A stretch of DNA of 64,000 bases. Source: Nocardioides humi (GTDB lineage Bacteria > Actinomycetota > Actinomycetes > Propionibacteriales > Nocardioidaceae). The notes below the pieces were generated by a model that was not told the origin of the DNA, did not search any database, and saw only the letters and a list, made by a program, of their open reading frames with translations. The position numbers and the translations under genes were made by a program. This document shows positions 8,157 through 17,316 of the stretch, one piece after another (the stretch's first letter is position 1; each line of letters opens with the position of its first letter). Location: assembly GCF_006494775.1 (NCBI RefSeq), contig NZ_CP041146.1:682001-746000 (forward strand), read 5' to 3'.

Positions 8157-9652
8157 GCCGCCACGACCAGCGCGAGTCGCTGCACGCCTCGGTCCTACTG
8201 ACGCCGACGGCCGAACGCCGTCGACTGCGGCGCGCTCGCCGCAAGGCCGCAGCCCATCTGCACACCGAACAGAACCGGGCCGAGAAGGCCGAGGCCAAGA
8301 GGCGCGCGGAGGCTGCGAAAGCCGAGCTCAGAGCGACCACCTATCTGCCTGCCGCAGGCGAGCCCGGCCCGGCCGCACTGCGGACGCCACACCGCCTGCG
8401 GCTGCCTCGTCATCAGGACACGTCCGCGTCGCTGGCCGGTGCGTATCCGTTCCTCGCCGAGGCCGGATTGGGCCCCGATGGGGTGTTCATCGGCCAAGAC
8501 CTTTACAGCGGCGGAAGCTTCGTCTACGACCCCTGGGTTCTCTACGCCCGTGGGGTCATCACCGCTCCGAACATCGTGCTGGCGGGGATCGTCGGGTCGG
8601 GCAAGTCCTCGCTCGCCAAGAGCCTCTATACCCGCTCCCTTCCGTTCGGCAGAAGGGTCTACGTACCCGGCGATCCGAAAGGCGAGCACACCGCGGTCGC
8701 CGAAGCCGTCGGCGGCAGGGCGATCGTCCTCGGACATGGCCTCAACACCCGGCTCAACCCGCTCGATGAAGGACATAGGCCGGGTGGGCTCTCGGATGAG
8801 GAGTGGGCATCCACCGTCGCCTCACGCCGTCGTGACCTGATCGGCGCGCTCGCAGAGACCGTGCTCGCCCGTGCGCTCTCCCCTCTGGAGCACACCGCCA
8901 TCGACCTCGCGCTGGCCCAGACGGTGCGCGACAACGACGTCCCGATCCTCCCGATGGTCGTCGACCGAATCCTCACGCCCACCGCCGACCGCCACAACGA
9001 CCCGGACGGGCGACTCGCGGAGGACGGCCGGCTCGTGGGCCACGCGCTCCGCAGGCTGGTGGCCGGCGACCTTCAAGGGCTGTTCGACGGGCCGAGCACC
9101 ATTCGGTTCGACCCGAACCTGCCGATGATCTCCCTCGACCTCTCGCGAGTCACCGAGAACTCCACGCTCATCAGCGTCTTGATGACGTGCTCGTCGGCGT
9201 GGATGGAGTCCGCGCTCCTCGACCCGAACGGCGGACAGCGCTGGGTCGTGTACGACGAAGCCTGGCGGCTCATGTCCCACCCGGCCCTGTTGAAGCGGAT
9301 GGACGCCCACTGGAGGCTGGCGAGGCACTACGGGATCGCCAACTTGTTGATTTTCCACAAGCTGACCGATCTGGAGAACGTCGGGGACCAGGGCTCAGCG
9401 ATGCGGTCGCTGGCGAACAGCCTGTTGGCGAACGCCGAGACCAGGGTGATCTACCGCCAAGAGAGCGATCAGCTCGGAGCCACCGCGCAGGCTCTCGGGC
9501 TGACCGGCACCGAGCAGAAGCTCCTCCCCGGCCTCGGCGTCGGACAGGGCCTCTGGCGGATTAAGGACCGATCCTTCGTCACACAACATCAACTCCACCC
9601 TGCTGAGCTCGCTCTGTTCGACACGAGCTCGCGGCTCACGTCGGCAGGTTAG
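8153..9652 (+). CDS. VirB4/TraC-like conjugation ATPase
   Basis: A 499-residue ATPase. After a charged N-terminal helix (20-65) comes Walker A 'GIVGSGKSS' at about 145-153 and Walker B 'RWVVYDEAW' at about 363-371. The latter, with the following 'LMSHPALLKRMDAHWRLARHYG' region, is typical of VirB4/TraC-type hexameric ATPases that energise type IV secretion. It is shorter than full VirB4 (about 800 residues) because the N-terminal half is represented by the separate SCO6880-family protein. The GTG start at 8153 overlaps the preceding stop (GTGA). Confidence 0.85.
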   Translation: MSRHDQRESLHASVLLTPTAERRRLRRARRKAAAHLHTEQNRAEKAEAKRRAEAAKAELRATTYLPAAGEPGPAALRTPHRLRLPRHQDTSASLAGAYPFLAEAGLGPDGVFIGQDLYSGGSFVYDPWVLYARGVITAPNIVLAGIVGSGKSSLAKSLYTRSLPFGRRVYVPGDPKGEHTAVAEAVGGRAIVLGHGLNTRLNPLDEGHRPGGLSDEEWASTVASRRRDLIGALAETVLARALSPLEHTAIDLALAQTVRDNDVPILPMVVDRILTPTADRHNDPDGRLAEDGRLVGHALRRLVAGDLQGLFDGPSTIRFDPNLPMISLDLSRVTENSTLISVLMTCSSAWMESALLDPNGGQRWVVYDEAWRLMSHPALLKRMDAHWRLARHYGIANLLIFHKLTDLENVGDQGSAMRSLANSLLANAETRVIYRQESDQLGATAQALGLTGTEQKLLPGLGVGQGLWRIKDRSFVTQHQLHPAELALFDTSSRLTSAG

Positions 9653-9723
9653 AAGTTCGCATGAAATTTGACGGTTTTGACGCGAACCTGAGCATTCACG
9701 GGGCTCAGAGCGTACGTGGGAGC

Positions 9724-10027
9724 TCAGGTTCGGGGAACCTGCGCGGCCTTCTGCTCGGCGGTGGCGCTCTGTTCCGATCGGTGTTCGGCGGGGTCGCTGC
9801 AGCAGTCGTCGACGCCGTTCTGGACGGGGGTCGCCTCGAGGGGGTTCTCGCTGGCCGGGGTGGGGCCGCAGGCGCATCCTTCGCCGCGCCAGGCCTCCAG
9901 CCCCTCTCGGACGGCGACAGCGGCGATCACCAGGACGGCGATGGGGTCGGCCCAGGACCAACCGAGTGTGGCGTTGAGAAGCAGGCCGGCCAGAAGCACG
10001 GCGGACAGGTGGGACCGACCGGGGTAA
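9724..10027 (-). pseudogene. Truncated CDF-type cation transporter, C-terminal end
   Basis: The readable part begins with one hydrophobic helix, '(H)LSAVLLAGLLLNATLGWSWADP', then a second helix and a Cys-rich tail containing 'GCACGP' and 'DDCCSDP'. This is the last part of a cation-diffusion-facilitator protein of the kind found beside mer genes; the four or so N-terminal helices are missing. The upstream end stops near the palindrome at 10032-10043, suggesting that a deletion or recombination at this repeated operator removed the 5' part. It is on the same strand as merR and may still be transcribed with it. Confidence 0.6.
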
Positions 10028-10031
10028 ATCC

Positions 10032-10043
10032 GGACCTAGGTAC
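10032..10043. promoter_or_regulatory. MerR-type operator core GGACCTAGGTAC, second copy
   Basis: Twelve bases identical to the merR operator core at 10831-10842. It lies between the stop of the thioredoxin-like gene and the truncated transporter. Confidence 0.55.
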
Positions 10044-10046
10044 AAG

Positions 10047-10394
10047 TTACAAGCGTTCGGACTCGTCGGGGTCGGTGGTTCGGGTCAGGGCCGCCCGAAA
10101 CTGGTCGGCTGAGGGTGCGGGCACGATCTGGTTGTTCTCGTCGCGGTACAGCCGGCAGGCGATGCTGCATTCGCCAGACGTGCCCAGGGCGAACGGGTCG
10201 ACGCCGTTGATCAGCAAGGTTGGCGAGCCCGTCATGCCCCGGGCGGCTGCCTCGGCGTCAGTGGTGACCTCGCGCGTTGTGGCTGGGATGTCGGTGACCT
10301 CGCGGAGTCGATCCAGCATCGGTATCAGGTTCGGGCAGTCGGGAACATGCAGGACCTCGATGGTCACCGCGGGCTGTCTATTCGAGCTAGTCAT
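10047..10394 (-). CDS. Thioredoxin-like protein of mer operons
   Basis: About 115 residues. It opens with a thioredoxin-like strand and cysteine, 'VLHVPDCPNL', and continues with 'GSPTLLINGVDPF', the cis-Pro loop of the fold. A C-terminal 'GECSIACRLYRD' resembles the tail seen in actinobacterial alkylmercury-lyase-associated proteins. The family often accompanies merR/merB. A role in thiol chemistry of mercury is an inference. I choose ATG 10394, which overlaps the end of merR by a few bases, over longer upstream options. The frame ends just before the second operator core. Confidence 0.7.
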   Translation of the reverse strand: MTSSNRQPAVTIEVLHVPDCPNLIPMLDRLREVTDIPATTREVTTDAEAAARGMTGSPTLLINGVDPFALGTSGECSIACRLYRDENNQIVPAPSADQFRAALTRTTDPDESERL

Positions 10395-10812
10395 GATCCG
10401 CTCCGGGTCGTTGGTGTGGTGTCGGTTTCGCGATCGCGTCCAGCAAGGCACAAGCCCGGTCGGCCGCCGGGAGTTCGCAGGTGGCGATCAGGTCGGTCAG
10501 GGAGTCGTGCATCCGTTGCAGGTCCACGATCCGTGTCTCGAGGTCGGCCCGCCGGGATTGAGCGAGTTCTCGGGCTGCGTCACAGCTGTCGGGCCCGCCG
10601 GCGTTGAGGTGCAGCAGTTCTTCGACCTCGTCCAGGGTGAAGCCGAGTTCTTGGGCGCGCTTGATGAACCGCAGCAGTTCGACAGCCGCGGGCGGGTAGT
10701 CGCGGTAGCCACCGGGAGTCCGTGGTGGCGGCTGCAGCAGGCCGCGGCGCTCGTAGTAGCGCAGCGTCTCGGTGTTCACGCTGGCGCGCTGGGCCAGCTC
10801 ACTGGATCGCAT
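10387..10812 (-). CDS. merR: MerR, mercury-responsive regulator
   Basis: About 141 residues with the MerR fold: 'MRSSELAQRASVNTETLRYY' is the DNA-binding helix-turn-helix, 'GGYRDYPPAAVELLRFI' the wing, followed by a long dimerisation helix. The three cysteines that bind Hg(II) in MerR have counterparts: one in 'SCDAA', one in 'ATCEL' and one in 'RACALL'. This supports mercury rather than copper or redox sensing. The ATG at 10812 gives the standard N-terminus. The operator core lies at 10831-10842, on the upstream side. It forms an operon with the thioredoxin-like gene. Confidence 0.85.
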   Translation of the reverse strand: MRSSELAQRASVNTETLRYYERRGLLQPPPRTPGGYRDYPPAAVELLRFIKRAQELGFTLDEVEELLHLNAGGPDSCDAARELAQSRRADLETRIVDLQRMHDSLTDLIATCELPAADRACALLDAIAKPTPHQRPGADHD

Positions 10813-10830
10813 GACCCCATCCTGAACCCT

Positions 10831-10842
10831 GGACCTAGGTAC
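10831..10842 (-). promoter_or_regulatory. MerR operator core upstream of merR
   Basis: On the reverse strand a TTGACT element (around 10851-10846) is followed by CCGTACCTAGGTCC, a near-palindrome lying where MerR binds between -35 and -10. The core is repeated at 10032-10043. Confidence 0.6.
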
Positions 10843-10937
10843 GGAGTCAAGGTCCCTGGCCCAGTTGTCACGGCCCGAGCGGGAAAGGCACGGAGGCAAT
10901 GATCTTGTTTGACGACATCACTCCGTCGCTGCTGCGC

Positions 10938-12767
10938 TCAACCTCGGCTCGGTTCACCGTCGACGGTGAGGTCGGGATGCTCGATGGTCTTGAGGTATCG
11001 GGTGGCGCCTTCGACGCTGAGGCCGAAGAGGTCGCAGATGCGGCGGATGTCGCCGCCGGTGGCGTGGATCTCGTGCAGGATGCGGTCTTCGCGCAGTGCT
11101 TGGGGGCGCAGCGTGATGCCACGCCAGGGGAAGCTGTGGCCGACCGGGACCAGCCGTGGGGCGGTGCGTCTGCTGACCAGCAGGTGGGGGTTGATGCAGC
11201 CGGGCCAGCGCTGGTTGCGGTGGTCGAGCCAGGCCGTCAGCCGGGTCCGGACTGGGGCCGCGAGCGGGATGACGCGATCGCCGATGGTGAGCCGTCCGTC
11301 GATGATGTCGGTCAGCCTCACGGCCCGCAGTTGCTTGCCGCTCAGGGCATGGAAGGCGACCAGGGCCACCGCGAGCGCGACGACGGGGTCGGGGTGGTTG
11401 AGCTCGGCGCGGATCACGGCGGGGTCGAGCGCGAGTGGAGTCGTCCGGGCGAGCGGGGTGTGCTTCATGCCGCGCATCGGGTTGGCGAAGATCAGGCGCT
11501 GGCCCTTGAGGGTCTTGAACAGCGACCTGCACGCGAGTTCGGCTGCGTGGCGTCGACCGGGTGGCAGCGACGCCAGCGCGTTCACGATGTCGGCGCGCGT
11601 GACCTGGGCGAAGGAGTGGTAGCCAGCAGCGACCCAGGTGTTGACCACGGTGACCAGGCCGAGGATCTGGACGCGGACTGTCTGGGAGTCGCGGGGCACC
11701 TGCCGCGGGGTCAGTTCGGAGCCTTCGAGCATGACGTGGAGCCACAGCTCGAGGTGCTCGCGCATCACTGGTGGCAGCCCGGCGGCGCGTTTGGCGAAGT
11801 AGAGCTCGACGCGGCTGGGCCGGTCCTCGATGAGCAGTCCTGCTTCGTCGAGGACGTCGATGGTGGAGATGATGTTGCCGTCGTAGCGCGGCAGCTGCAT
11901 CACGTCGCTGGCACGGATCTTGGCCGTGGGGTTCTCGCGCAGGGTCTGCAGCAGCCGCAGGGACCTCGTCACGTCGTTGCGCTGGCGCACCGACCAGCCG
12001 TAGCGCTCGGCGTGCTGGTCGACGATCGCGGCGCACAAGCGGGTGAGCTCGCTGTCTTCGATCAGGACCCGTCGGCGCACGGCTTCGGGGTCGGGTGTCA
12101 TGTCGAACAGGGCGAGCTGGATCGAGGTCTCGTCGTCGAAGCCGGTCCCCGCGGGGTAGGGCAGCTGGTTCTTGTAGCGGCTTCTCCAGGGCTCCTCGCC
12201 GGTGCGCACGCTCGCCGTGGCCGCCTTGCGTGCCCGTGGCCCGGGTCGCAGGCTGGGCTCGGGCGCGAGGCGCGGCGTGACGCGCTTCTTGAACAGCATG
12301 TTGGCCAAGAACAGTTGTTGGCTGTGCCGGTTGGCGCCGGCGTAGTCGAGGGCCCGTCCGGGCTCCTGGGTCATCTGGGCCTGCTCGACGCACAGCCGGC
12401 AGGCGCCCGACAGTCCGACGGGAATGTGTCGGCTGCAGTAGTCGCAGACGCCTTCGGGGTAGTGGGTGCGCCACCAGCGGCAGGGTCCGCAGGTCCAGTT
12501 GAGGCGCGGGTAGACGCCCCACGCCAGGCAGCCCTTGCAGGCCCCGGGCCGTTGCGGGCTGCGGGGGTGGCACAGGCTGCACAGGCCTTGGCTGAAGTAG
12601 TCCTTGGTCGTCCCGCACCAGCGGCACGGCGGCGTGGGGAACGGGCCGCCGGGCAAGCACTCGTAGCAGACGTCGACCCGCGGAGCCGTCCACGCGACGG
12701 GGTTGGCCTGACACCGGTTGCACCGCGGCGGCAGCCGCAACGGTGCCTCAGGTCCTGGTCCCGGCAT
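10938..12767 (-). CDS. Large zinc-finger recombinase, TnpB of a Tn554-like element
   Basis: A 609-residue protein. The first 150 residues carry about eight CxxC pairs (for example 'CNRCQ', 'CYECL', 'CRWCG', 'CDYCSRH'), so an array of zinc ribbons. Residues 200-590 look like an all-helical tyrosine recombinase: a basic 'LSGKQLRAVRLTDI' segment and a C-terminal 'GATRYLKTI' that could hold the nucleophilic Tyr. Size and neighbours match TnpB of staphylococcal Tn554 (about 630 residues), which works with TnpA (361) and TnpC (about 125). The catalytic assignment is weaker than for the 361-residue partner. Confidence 0.7.
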   Translation of the reverse strand: MPGPGPEAPLRLPPRCNRCQANPVAWTAPRVDVCYECLPGGPFPTPPCRWCGTTKDYFSQGLCSLCHPRSPQRPGACKGCLAWGVYPRLNWTCGPCRWWRTHYPEGVCDYCSRHIPVGLSGACRLCVEQAQMTQEPGRALDYAGANRHSQQLFLANMLFKKRVTPRLAPEPSLRPGPRARKAATASVRTGEEPWRSRYKNQLPYPAGTGFDDETSIQLALFDMTPDPEAVRRRVLIEDSELTRLCAAIVDQHAERYGWSVRQRNDVTRSLRLLQTLRENPTAKIRASDVMQLPRYDGNIISTIDVLDEAGLLIEDRPSRVELYFAKRAAGLPPVMREHLELWLHVMLEGSELTPRQVPRDSQTVRVQILGLVTVVNTWVAAGYHSFAQVTRADIVNALASLPPGRRHAAELACRSLFKTLKGQRLIFANPMRGMKHTPLARTTPLALDPAVIRAELNHPDPVVALAVALVAFHALSGKQLRAVRLTDIIDGRLTIGDRVIPLAAPVRTRLTAWLDHRNQRWPGCINPHLLVSRRTAPRLVPVGHSFPWRGITLRPQALREDRILHEIHATGGDIRRICDLFGLSVEGATRYLKTIEHPDLTVDGEPSRG

Positions 12768-12808
12768 GCAGTTCTTGTCCCGTGCGTACTCGTCGAGCTC
12801 GCCGTGGT

Positions 12809-13165
12809 CTACAGCGGCGGGATCGAACGCGGCTGGCCGAACCGCGGACTGACCACCGGGCCGTTCCCGCCGCCGTTCGGGTTGTCATCGCCGTTCCCGT
12901 TGCCCCCGTTGGCGGCCTCGGCGTCGCGGGCACGGCGGGCGGCGACCTTGTCCGGCTCGGGGGTCATCAGGTCGTTGGGGGTGCACTCGAGCACCGCGCA
13001 CAGCACGTCGAGCTCCTCCAGGCGCATGGTCGGCGGGGTGCCCGCCCACCACGACGACATCTTCCCGGCGCTAATCTCCAGGCCGGCATCGGCCAGCATG
13101 CGCCGTAGTTCCGCTGACTTCCAGATCCCTCGCTCGGCGGCCCGAAGCCGCAGGCTCCACTGCAT
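12809..13165 (-). CDS. Small XRE-type DNA-binding protein, TnpC-like position
   Basis: A 118-residue protein with a helix-turn-helix of the XRE/Cro type around residues 14-75 ('LRRMLADAGLEISAGKMSSW' then 'LEELDVLCAVLECTPNDLM') and a disordered Gly/Asn-rich tail. It sits between the two recombinase genes, 28 bases after the first. By position and size it corresponds to TnpC, the accessory orientation protein of Tn554, though the gene order differs from A-B-C and sequence homology to TnpC is not claimed. It could equally be a repressor. Confidence 0.65.
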   Translation of the reverse strand: MQWSLRLRAAERGIWKSAELRRMLADAGLEISAGKMSSWWAGTPPTMRLEELDVLCAVLECTPNDLMTPEPDKVAARRARDAEAANGGNGNGDDNPNGGGNGPVVSPRFGQPRSIPPL

Positions 13166-13193
13166 CTTGATCCTCTCCTTTCATCGCGGGAAG

Positions 13194-14279
13194 TCAGTCG
13201 GTCCGGAGTCCCAGACGGGCTTCAACACGGTCGTTGGCGGTGTTCCACGCGTGCACGATGTGCTCGCTGCGCACGTGGATGTAGCCCGAGGTGGTGGCCA
13301 GCCACTGGTGGCCCAGCAGCTCCTGGATCGCCTTGATGTCCATGCCGACGGCGTACAGCGACGAGGCGCAGTAGTGCCGCAGCACGTGGGGCGTCATCCG
13401 GTCCGACCAGGCCGGCAGCCACTGATCGACGTGGATCGCCAGGCCGCGGCGCAGTGCGTTGCTGCCCACGCGGCCACAACGCCCCAGGTCACGATCGAAC
13501 CGCTCCGAGGGAAGCATCGGCGCGTCCGGGTTGTCCCAGTCCTGACCGTACTGGTGGCGGACCTCGGCCAGCCACCAGTCGATCAGCTGGTCCGCGCCGT
13601 TGATCGCCGGCACCAGCCGCGGCTTGTGCCCGCGCCCCCGGCTGCCCTTGCCGAACCGGACGTGGAGCTTGCCGAACTCGCCCAGATCGGGACGCCAGTC
13701 GCGGATGTCGAGCATGACGGTCTCGTTGATCCGCAGCCCCAGCCGACGCCACAGCGAGGCGGCGAAGTAGTCGCGGGCCGCGGGCAAGTACTTGCGGGCC
13801 TGCGGGATCGAGCCGCGCCACGCGGTGAACAGCGAGTCGATCTCCTCATCCGAGGGCGGGACGCGGACCTTGGCCAGCGACGCCCCCGACTGGCGGTTGA
13901 ACTCGTCGATCGGCTGCTCGACCAGCACGCCGGTCGCACGGCGGATCGTGCCCTCGTAGCGGGCCAGCACGAACTCGTAGAACAGCGACAAGGTCCCGGC
14001 CTTGCCGGCCCTGGTGGCCACGCTGTGGCCCAGCCGGCGCTGATCAGCCAGGAATGCGTCAGCGTCCGCGCAGGTCGCCTCCCACAGCGGCTTGGTCAGC
14101 GATCGGGCGAACTCGATCACCACCGAGCGGGTCGCTCGAATGTGCCCGTCACTCAGGCCGGCCGCCGACATCGCCAGCGCGTACTGGTCCACGAGCTCCT
14201 GCTCGAAGTCCTCGGCCGCCTGCGCACTCGACAGCACCAGATCCCCGGCACTGCCACCAGGCAGCGCCACCAGACCCAT
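13194..14279 (-). CDS. Tyrosine recombinase, TnpA-like
   Basis: 361 residues, exactly the length of Tn554 TnpA. The full tyrosine-recombinase signature is present: Arg183 in 'GLRINE', His298 and Arg301 in 'PHVLRHY', His324 in 'LLGHQW' and the nucleophile Tyr333 in 'SGYIHV'. Residues 20-110 form the SAM-like N-terminal core-binding domain. It is the first gene of a three-gene recombination operon that travels with the adjacent merR module. No terminal inverted repeats are expected for this class, so the element ends can only be bracketed as about 9653-9723 and 14280-14456. Confidence 0.85.
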   Translation of the reverse strand: MGLVALPGGSAGDLVLSSAQAAEDFEQELVDQYALAMSAAGLSDGHIRATRSVVIEFARSLTKPLWEATCADADAFLADQRRLGHSVATRAGKAGTLSLFYEFVLARYEGTIRRATGVLVEQPIDEFNRQSGASLAKVRVPPSDEEIDSLFTAWRGSIPQARKYLPAARDYFAASLWRRLGLRINETVMLDIRDWRPDLGEFGKLHVRFGKGSRGRGHKPRLVPAINGADQLIDWWLAEVRHQYGQDWDNPDAPMLPSERFDRDLGRCGRVGSNALRRGLAIHVDQWLPAWSDRMTPHVLRHYCASSLYAVGMDIKAIQELLGHQWLATTSGYIHVRSEHIVHAWNTANDRVEARLGLRTD

Positions 14280-14456
14280 CAGATACCGACTTCACAGGAG
14301 CCGAGCATGCGTCGATGCTACACCGAAACCGTCAGTCACAGTGACGACCAATCACTTCAAGTCCAAGGAGGCAGGGAACCCACGTCACCTGCACAAACGC
14401 GGATCCAGACCTCCAATGCCGCCGATCGAACCTAAGCGCCTAGAGACAGGGGTGAA

Positions 14457-14983
14457 ATGATGAGACCTCTGCGACGGGGAGCCAGCCCGGAGGACGAGGC
14501 CACTCCGGTCGTGCTGCCACACGTCGTCATCCGCGCCTGTGCGACCGGCGAGCTGACCGTGACAACCGACGGCCAGCTCGTCGAACCGCCGCCGACCGGA
14601 GCCTGGACACGAAGCAGGTTCGGTGAGCTGCTCGACCTGGTAACCCTCGACCGGACCGTCGCAGTACGGATCGAGGTGCATGAAAGCGACGGCTCGACCT
14701 TCACCGATCTGATCCACACGCACCGCCGCACCCCTGCCCCGGCCGAGGAACCGCCGCACCCGAACGGCAAGCACTCGGCCCGTCGCCGCGCCGAGCCCGT
14801 CGAGGTCACCGGCGACGGCTTCTTGCCCGGCGAGCAGGTGCTGGTCGCGTTTGTCACCACGACCACCACAGCCACCCATTCGGGGCAGGCAACCACCAGC
14901 ATCAAGCCGACGCAGACACGCAGCGGCGACGTGGTGCTCATCGGCCAGAACTCGGGACCGTCTGCATCCGGCGGTTGTCGTGA
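14457..14983 (+). CDS. Transfer-region unknown upstream of coupling protein, apparent frameshift
   Basis: Starts ATG ATG at 14457 behind a GACAGGGG site. The first 165 residues are in one frame, from 'MMRPLRRGASPEDE' to 'DVVLIGQNSG'. After the ggg at 14954-14956 the sense continues as 'TVCIRRLS' and stops at 14981-14983. Adding one G gives about 174 residues and a stop overlapping the GTG start of the VirD4 gene, a strong hint that this is the real arrangement. The N-terminal half is a small alpha/beta domain; I recognise no family. If the frame were not corrected, it would run on in a meaningless antisense-like frame. Confidence 0.55.
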
Positions 14984-16766
14984 GTTCGCCGGGACCTGGC
15001 CGACGGGCCGGCACCTACGGCGAGGAGCTGACCAACGCCGCGCTCATCGGCCTATTGTTGCTGTTCGCGTTCGGACTCGTGCTGCGCGGCTCCGGTTCGG
15101 TCGCAGCGTTCCTGACCGGCACACCTCAGCCCGCGTCGGGACTTGCGGCGGGCCTCGGGGTGCTGTTTCACCCCGGCGACCCTGCCGGCGCTCTGGGCTC
15201 CGAAAGATTGAGCCCGGTCGCCTACTGGATCACCACCGGAGTTCTGCTGGTGACGGTCGTTTCGGCCGCGACCTGGACTTGGGTCAGGCTTCGACGGCAC
15301 ACCCGCAGGGTCGAGACCGACCCCCGCTGTCTAGCCGGCACCGCGACCCGGCACGAGGTCACCACCACCGCCTCCGAGAAAGCCCTCCTACGACGTGCCG
15401 GGGCGTTGCGGCCCTCGCTCAGCTCACCGGAGCCGGCCGATGTCGGGTATCTGCTCGGCACCTCGAAAGGCCGTCAGGTGTGGGCATCGGTGGAGGACTC
15501 GATCCTGCTGATCGGTCCACCCCGCTCCGGCAAGGGCTTGCACGTCGTCATCAACGCCATCCTCGACGCGCCCGGAGCCGTGATCGCCACGTCGACCAGG
15601 CCGGACAACCTCACCGCGACCCTCCGCGCTCGGCAGCGGTCGGGGCCTGTGGCCGTTTTCGATCCGCAACGACTGGCCGAAGGCGTGCCGTCCGGGATGC
15701 GCTGGTCACCCGTACGTGGCTGCGCCGACGCCCTGACGGCGATGATCCGAGCGACCGGCCTTGCCGCTGCCACGGGGTTGTCTGCCGGTGGTGTGGAGTC
15801 TGGTGGGTTCTGGGAGGGCAAGACCAGGACCGCGCTCCAATCGCTGCTTCATGCGGCGGCGCTCGATCACCGGCAGCCAGCCGAGTTGTTCCGCTGGACC
15901 CTCGACCCCACCGCCGCCGCGGAAGCCGTCGCCATCCTCAACAACCACCCCTCGGCAGCGACCGGATGGGCCGACTCCCTCGACGCCATGATCGACTCCG
16001 ACCCCCGCACCCGCGACTCCATCTGGCAGGGCGTCTCCCTCGCCCTCGGGCACTGGCCGACCCCCGAGTCCTCGACGCCGTGACCCCACGAACCGGGGAG
16101 GACTTCGACCCCGAGCAATTCCTCACCGAACGCGGCACCCTCTACCTGCTCGCCACCGGAGCAGGAGCCGGAGCCTCCGCCGCACTCGTCGCGGCCCTCG
16201 TCGAAGACCTCATCGAAACCGCCCGACGACTCGCGGCCCGCGCGCCCGGAGCACGGCTCGACCCGCCGATGCTGTTGGCCCTCGATGAGATCGGCAACCT
16301 CGCCCCACTCCCCTCCCTGCCGACCCTCATGACCGAGGGAGGCGGCACCGGGATCACCACCATGCCCGTGCTCCAGTCACTCGCACAGGCCCGCGACCGC
16401 TGGAACGAGAACCAAGCCAACGCCATCTGGGACGCCTCGATCGTGAAAATCATCCTCGGCGGCGCATCCAGCTCACGCGACCTCCAAGACCTCTCCACAC
16501 TCGTCGGCGAACGCGACGAATACACCGACAGCGTGACCCTCGGGGACCACGGCACCCGCTCCAACCAACGCTCCATCCGTCGCGTCCCGATCCTCCCGCC
16601 CGACCGCGTGAGGACACTCCCCTTCGGGACCGGCGTCACCCTGCTTCGGTCCGCGCCGCCCATCGTCACCGACCTGCGCGCCTGGCCAAACCGGCCCGAC
16701 GCGAAACAACTCCGCGCCGACCGCGCCGAGATCGAAGCCCTCCTGCGACGCCCCGCGTCCTCCTGA
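14980..16766 (+). CDS. VirD4/TraG-type coupling protein, apparent frameshift
   Basis: GTG 14980. Two N-terminal helices (the first starts 'NAALIGLLLLFAFGLVLRGS', then 'WITTGVLLVTVVSAATWTWV') anchor the protein. Walker A 'LIGPPRSGKGLHVV' lies near residue 180, and Walker B 'LLALDEIGNL' comes in the second half with the adjacent 'LPTLMTEGGGTGI' strand typical of T4CPs. The frame breaks at the ggg 16048-16050; one added G fuses the two halves into about 595 residues. The coupling protein brings the relaxase-DNA complex to the secretion channel. No relaxase gene is visible in this window. Confidence 0.8.
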
Positions 16767-16847
16767 TCCGGCCCGCGGGTGGCCGGTGCACCTGCCTGTC
16801 GTAGCAGTCGTCGTCCACCGGCTGCGTGAGCAGACAGGAACACGCTG

Positions 16848-17306
16848 ATGAGCATCGAGACCCAGCAGGCCGTGACCGGGTTCATCGCCACCGATCCCCG
16901 CCTGACCCACACCAGTGAGGGCGTCGCCCGGCTCTACTGCCGGATCGGCATCGAGCACTCCCGTCAGGAGCCGGACGGATCGTTCACCCGACTCGACCCG
17001 ACCTTCCACGACATGACCGCGTTCCGCAAAGCCGCCGAGGAAGGCATCAGCCGACTGCGCAAGGGCGACAAGCTCATAGCGATCGGACAGGTCCACGCCT
17101 ACACCTACGAGAAGGACGGCCACACCGTCGAGACTGAGGAGTTCATCGTCAGCCGCTTCGGGCACGACATGGCCCGGACCCGGTACCACGTCGACCGCGC
17201 ACCCCGACAGTCCGTAGACCAGACCGCAGCGCAGCGGGAGGCCAACGGGTTCGACGCTCCCGATCAGCCGCAGCGATCCAGCGCCGCGCCGGCGATGGGC
17301 ATGTGA
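16848..17306 (+). CDS. Single-stranded DNA-binding protein (element-borne)
   Basis: 152 residues. The OB-fold occupies about residues 1-110 ('AVTGFIATDPRLTHTSEGVA' start, 'RKGDKLIAIGQVHAYTYEKD' barrel strand). A disordered tail follows and ends in 'AAPAMGM' without the acidic DDDIPF-type tip that recruits host proteins in housekeeping SSB. This is usual for mobile-element SSBs, which coat the incoming strand. It follows the coupling protein gene after an 81-base gap holding a partial GTGCACCTG motif (16786-16794). Confidence 0.85.
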   Translation: MSIETQQAVTGFIATDPRLTHTSEGVARLYCRIGIEHSRQEPDGSFTRLDPTFHDMTAFRKAAEEGISRLRKGDKLIAIGQVHAYTYEKDGHTVETEEFIVSRFGHDMARTRYHVDRAPRQSVDQTAAQREANGFDAPDQPQRSSAAPAMGM

Positions 17307-17316
17307 GGCAGCCACG

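Noticed and set aside
9395..10045. 216-codon reverse frame over the VirB4 end
   Set aside because: It is a shifted frame of the CDF remnant and VirB4 antisense; the helix motif of the CDF remnant is in another frame.
10899..14435. Open frame of 1178 codons on the forward strand
   Set aside because: It is antisense to three genes with clear recombinase and zinc-finger motifs; long antisense frames are common in high-GC DNA.
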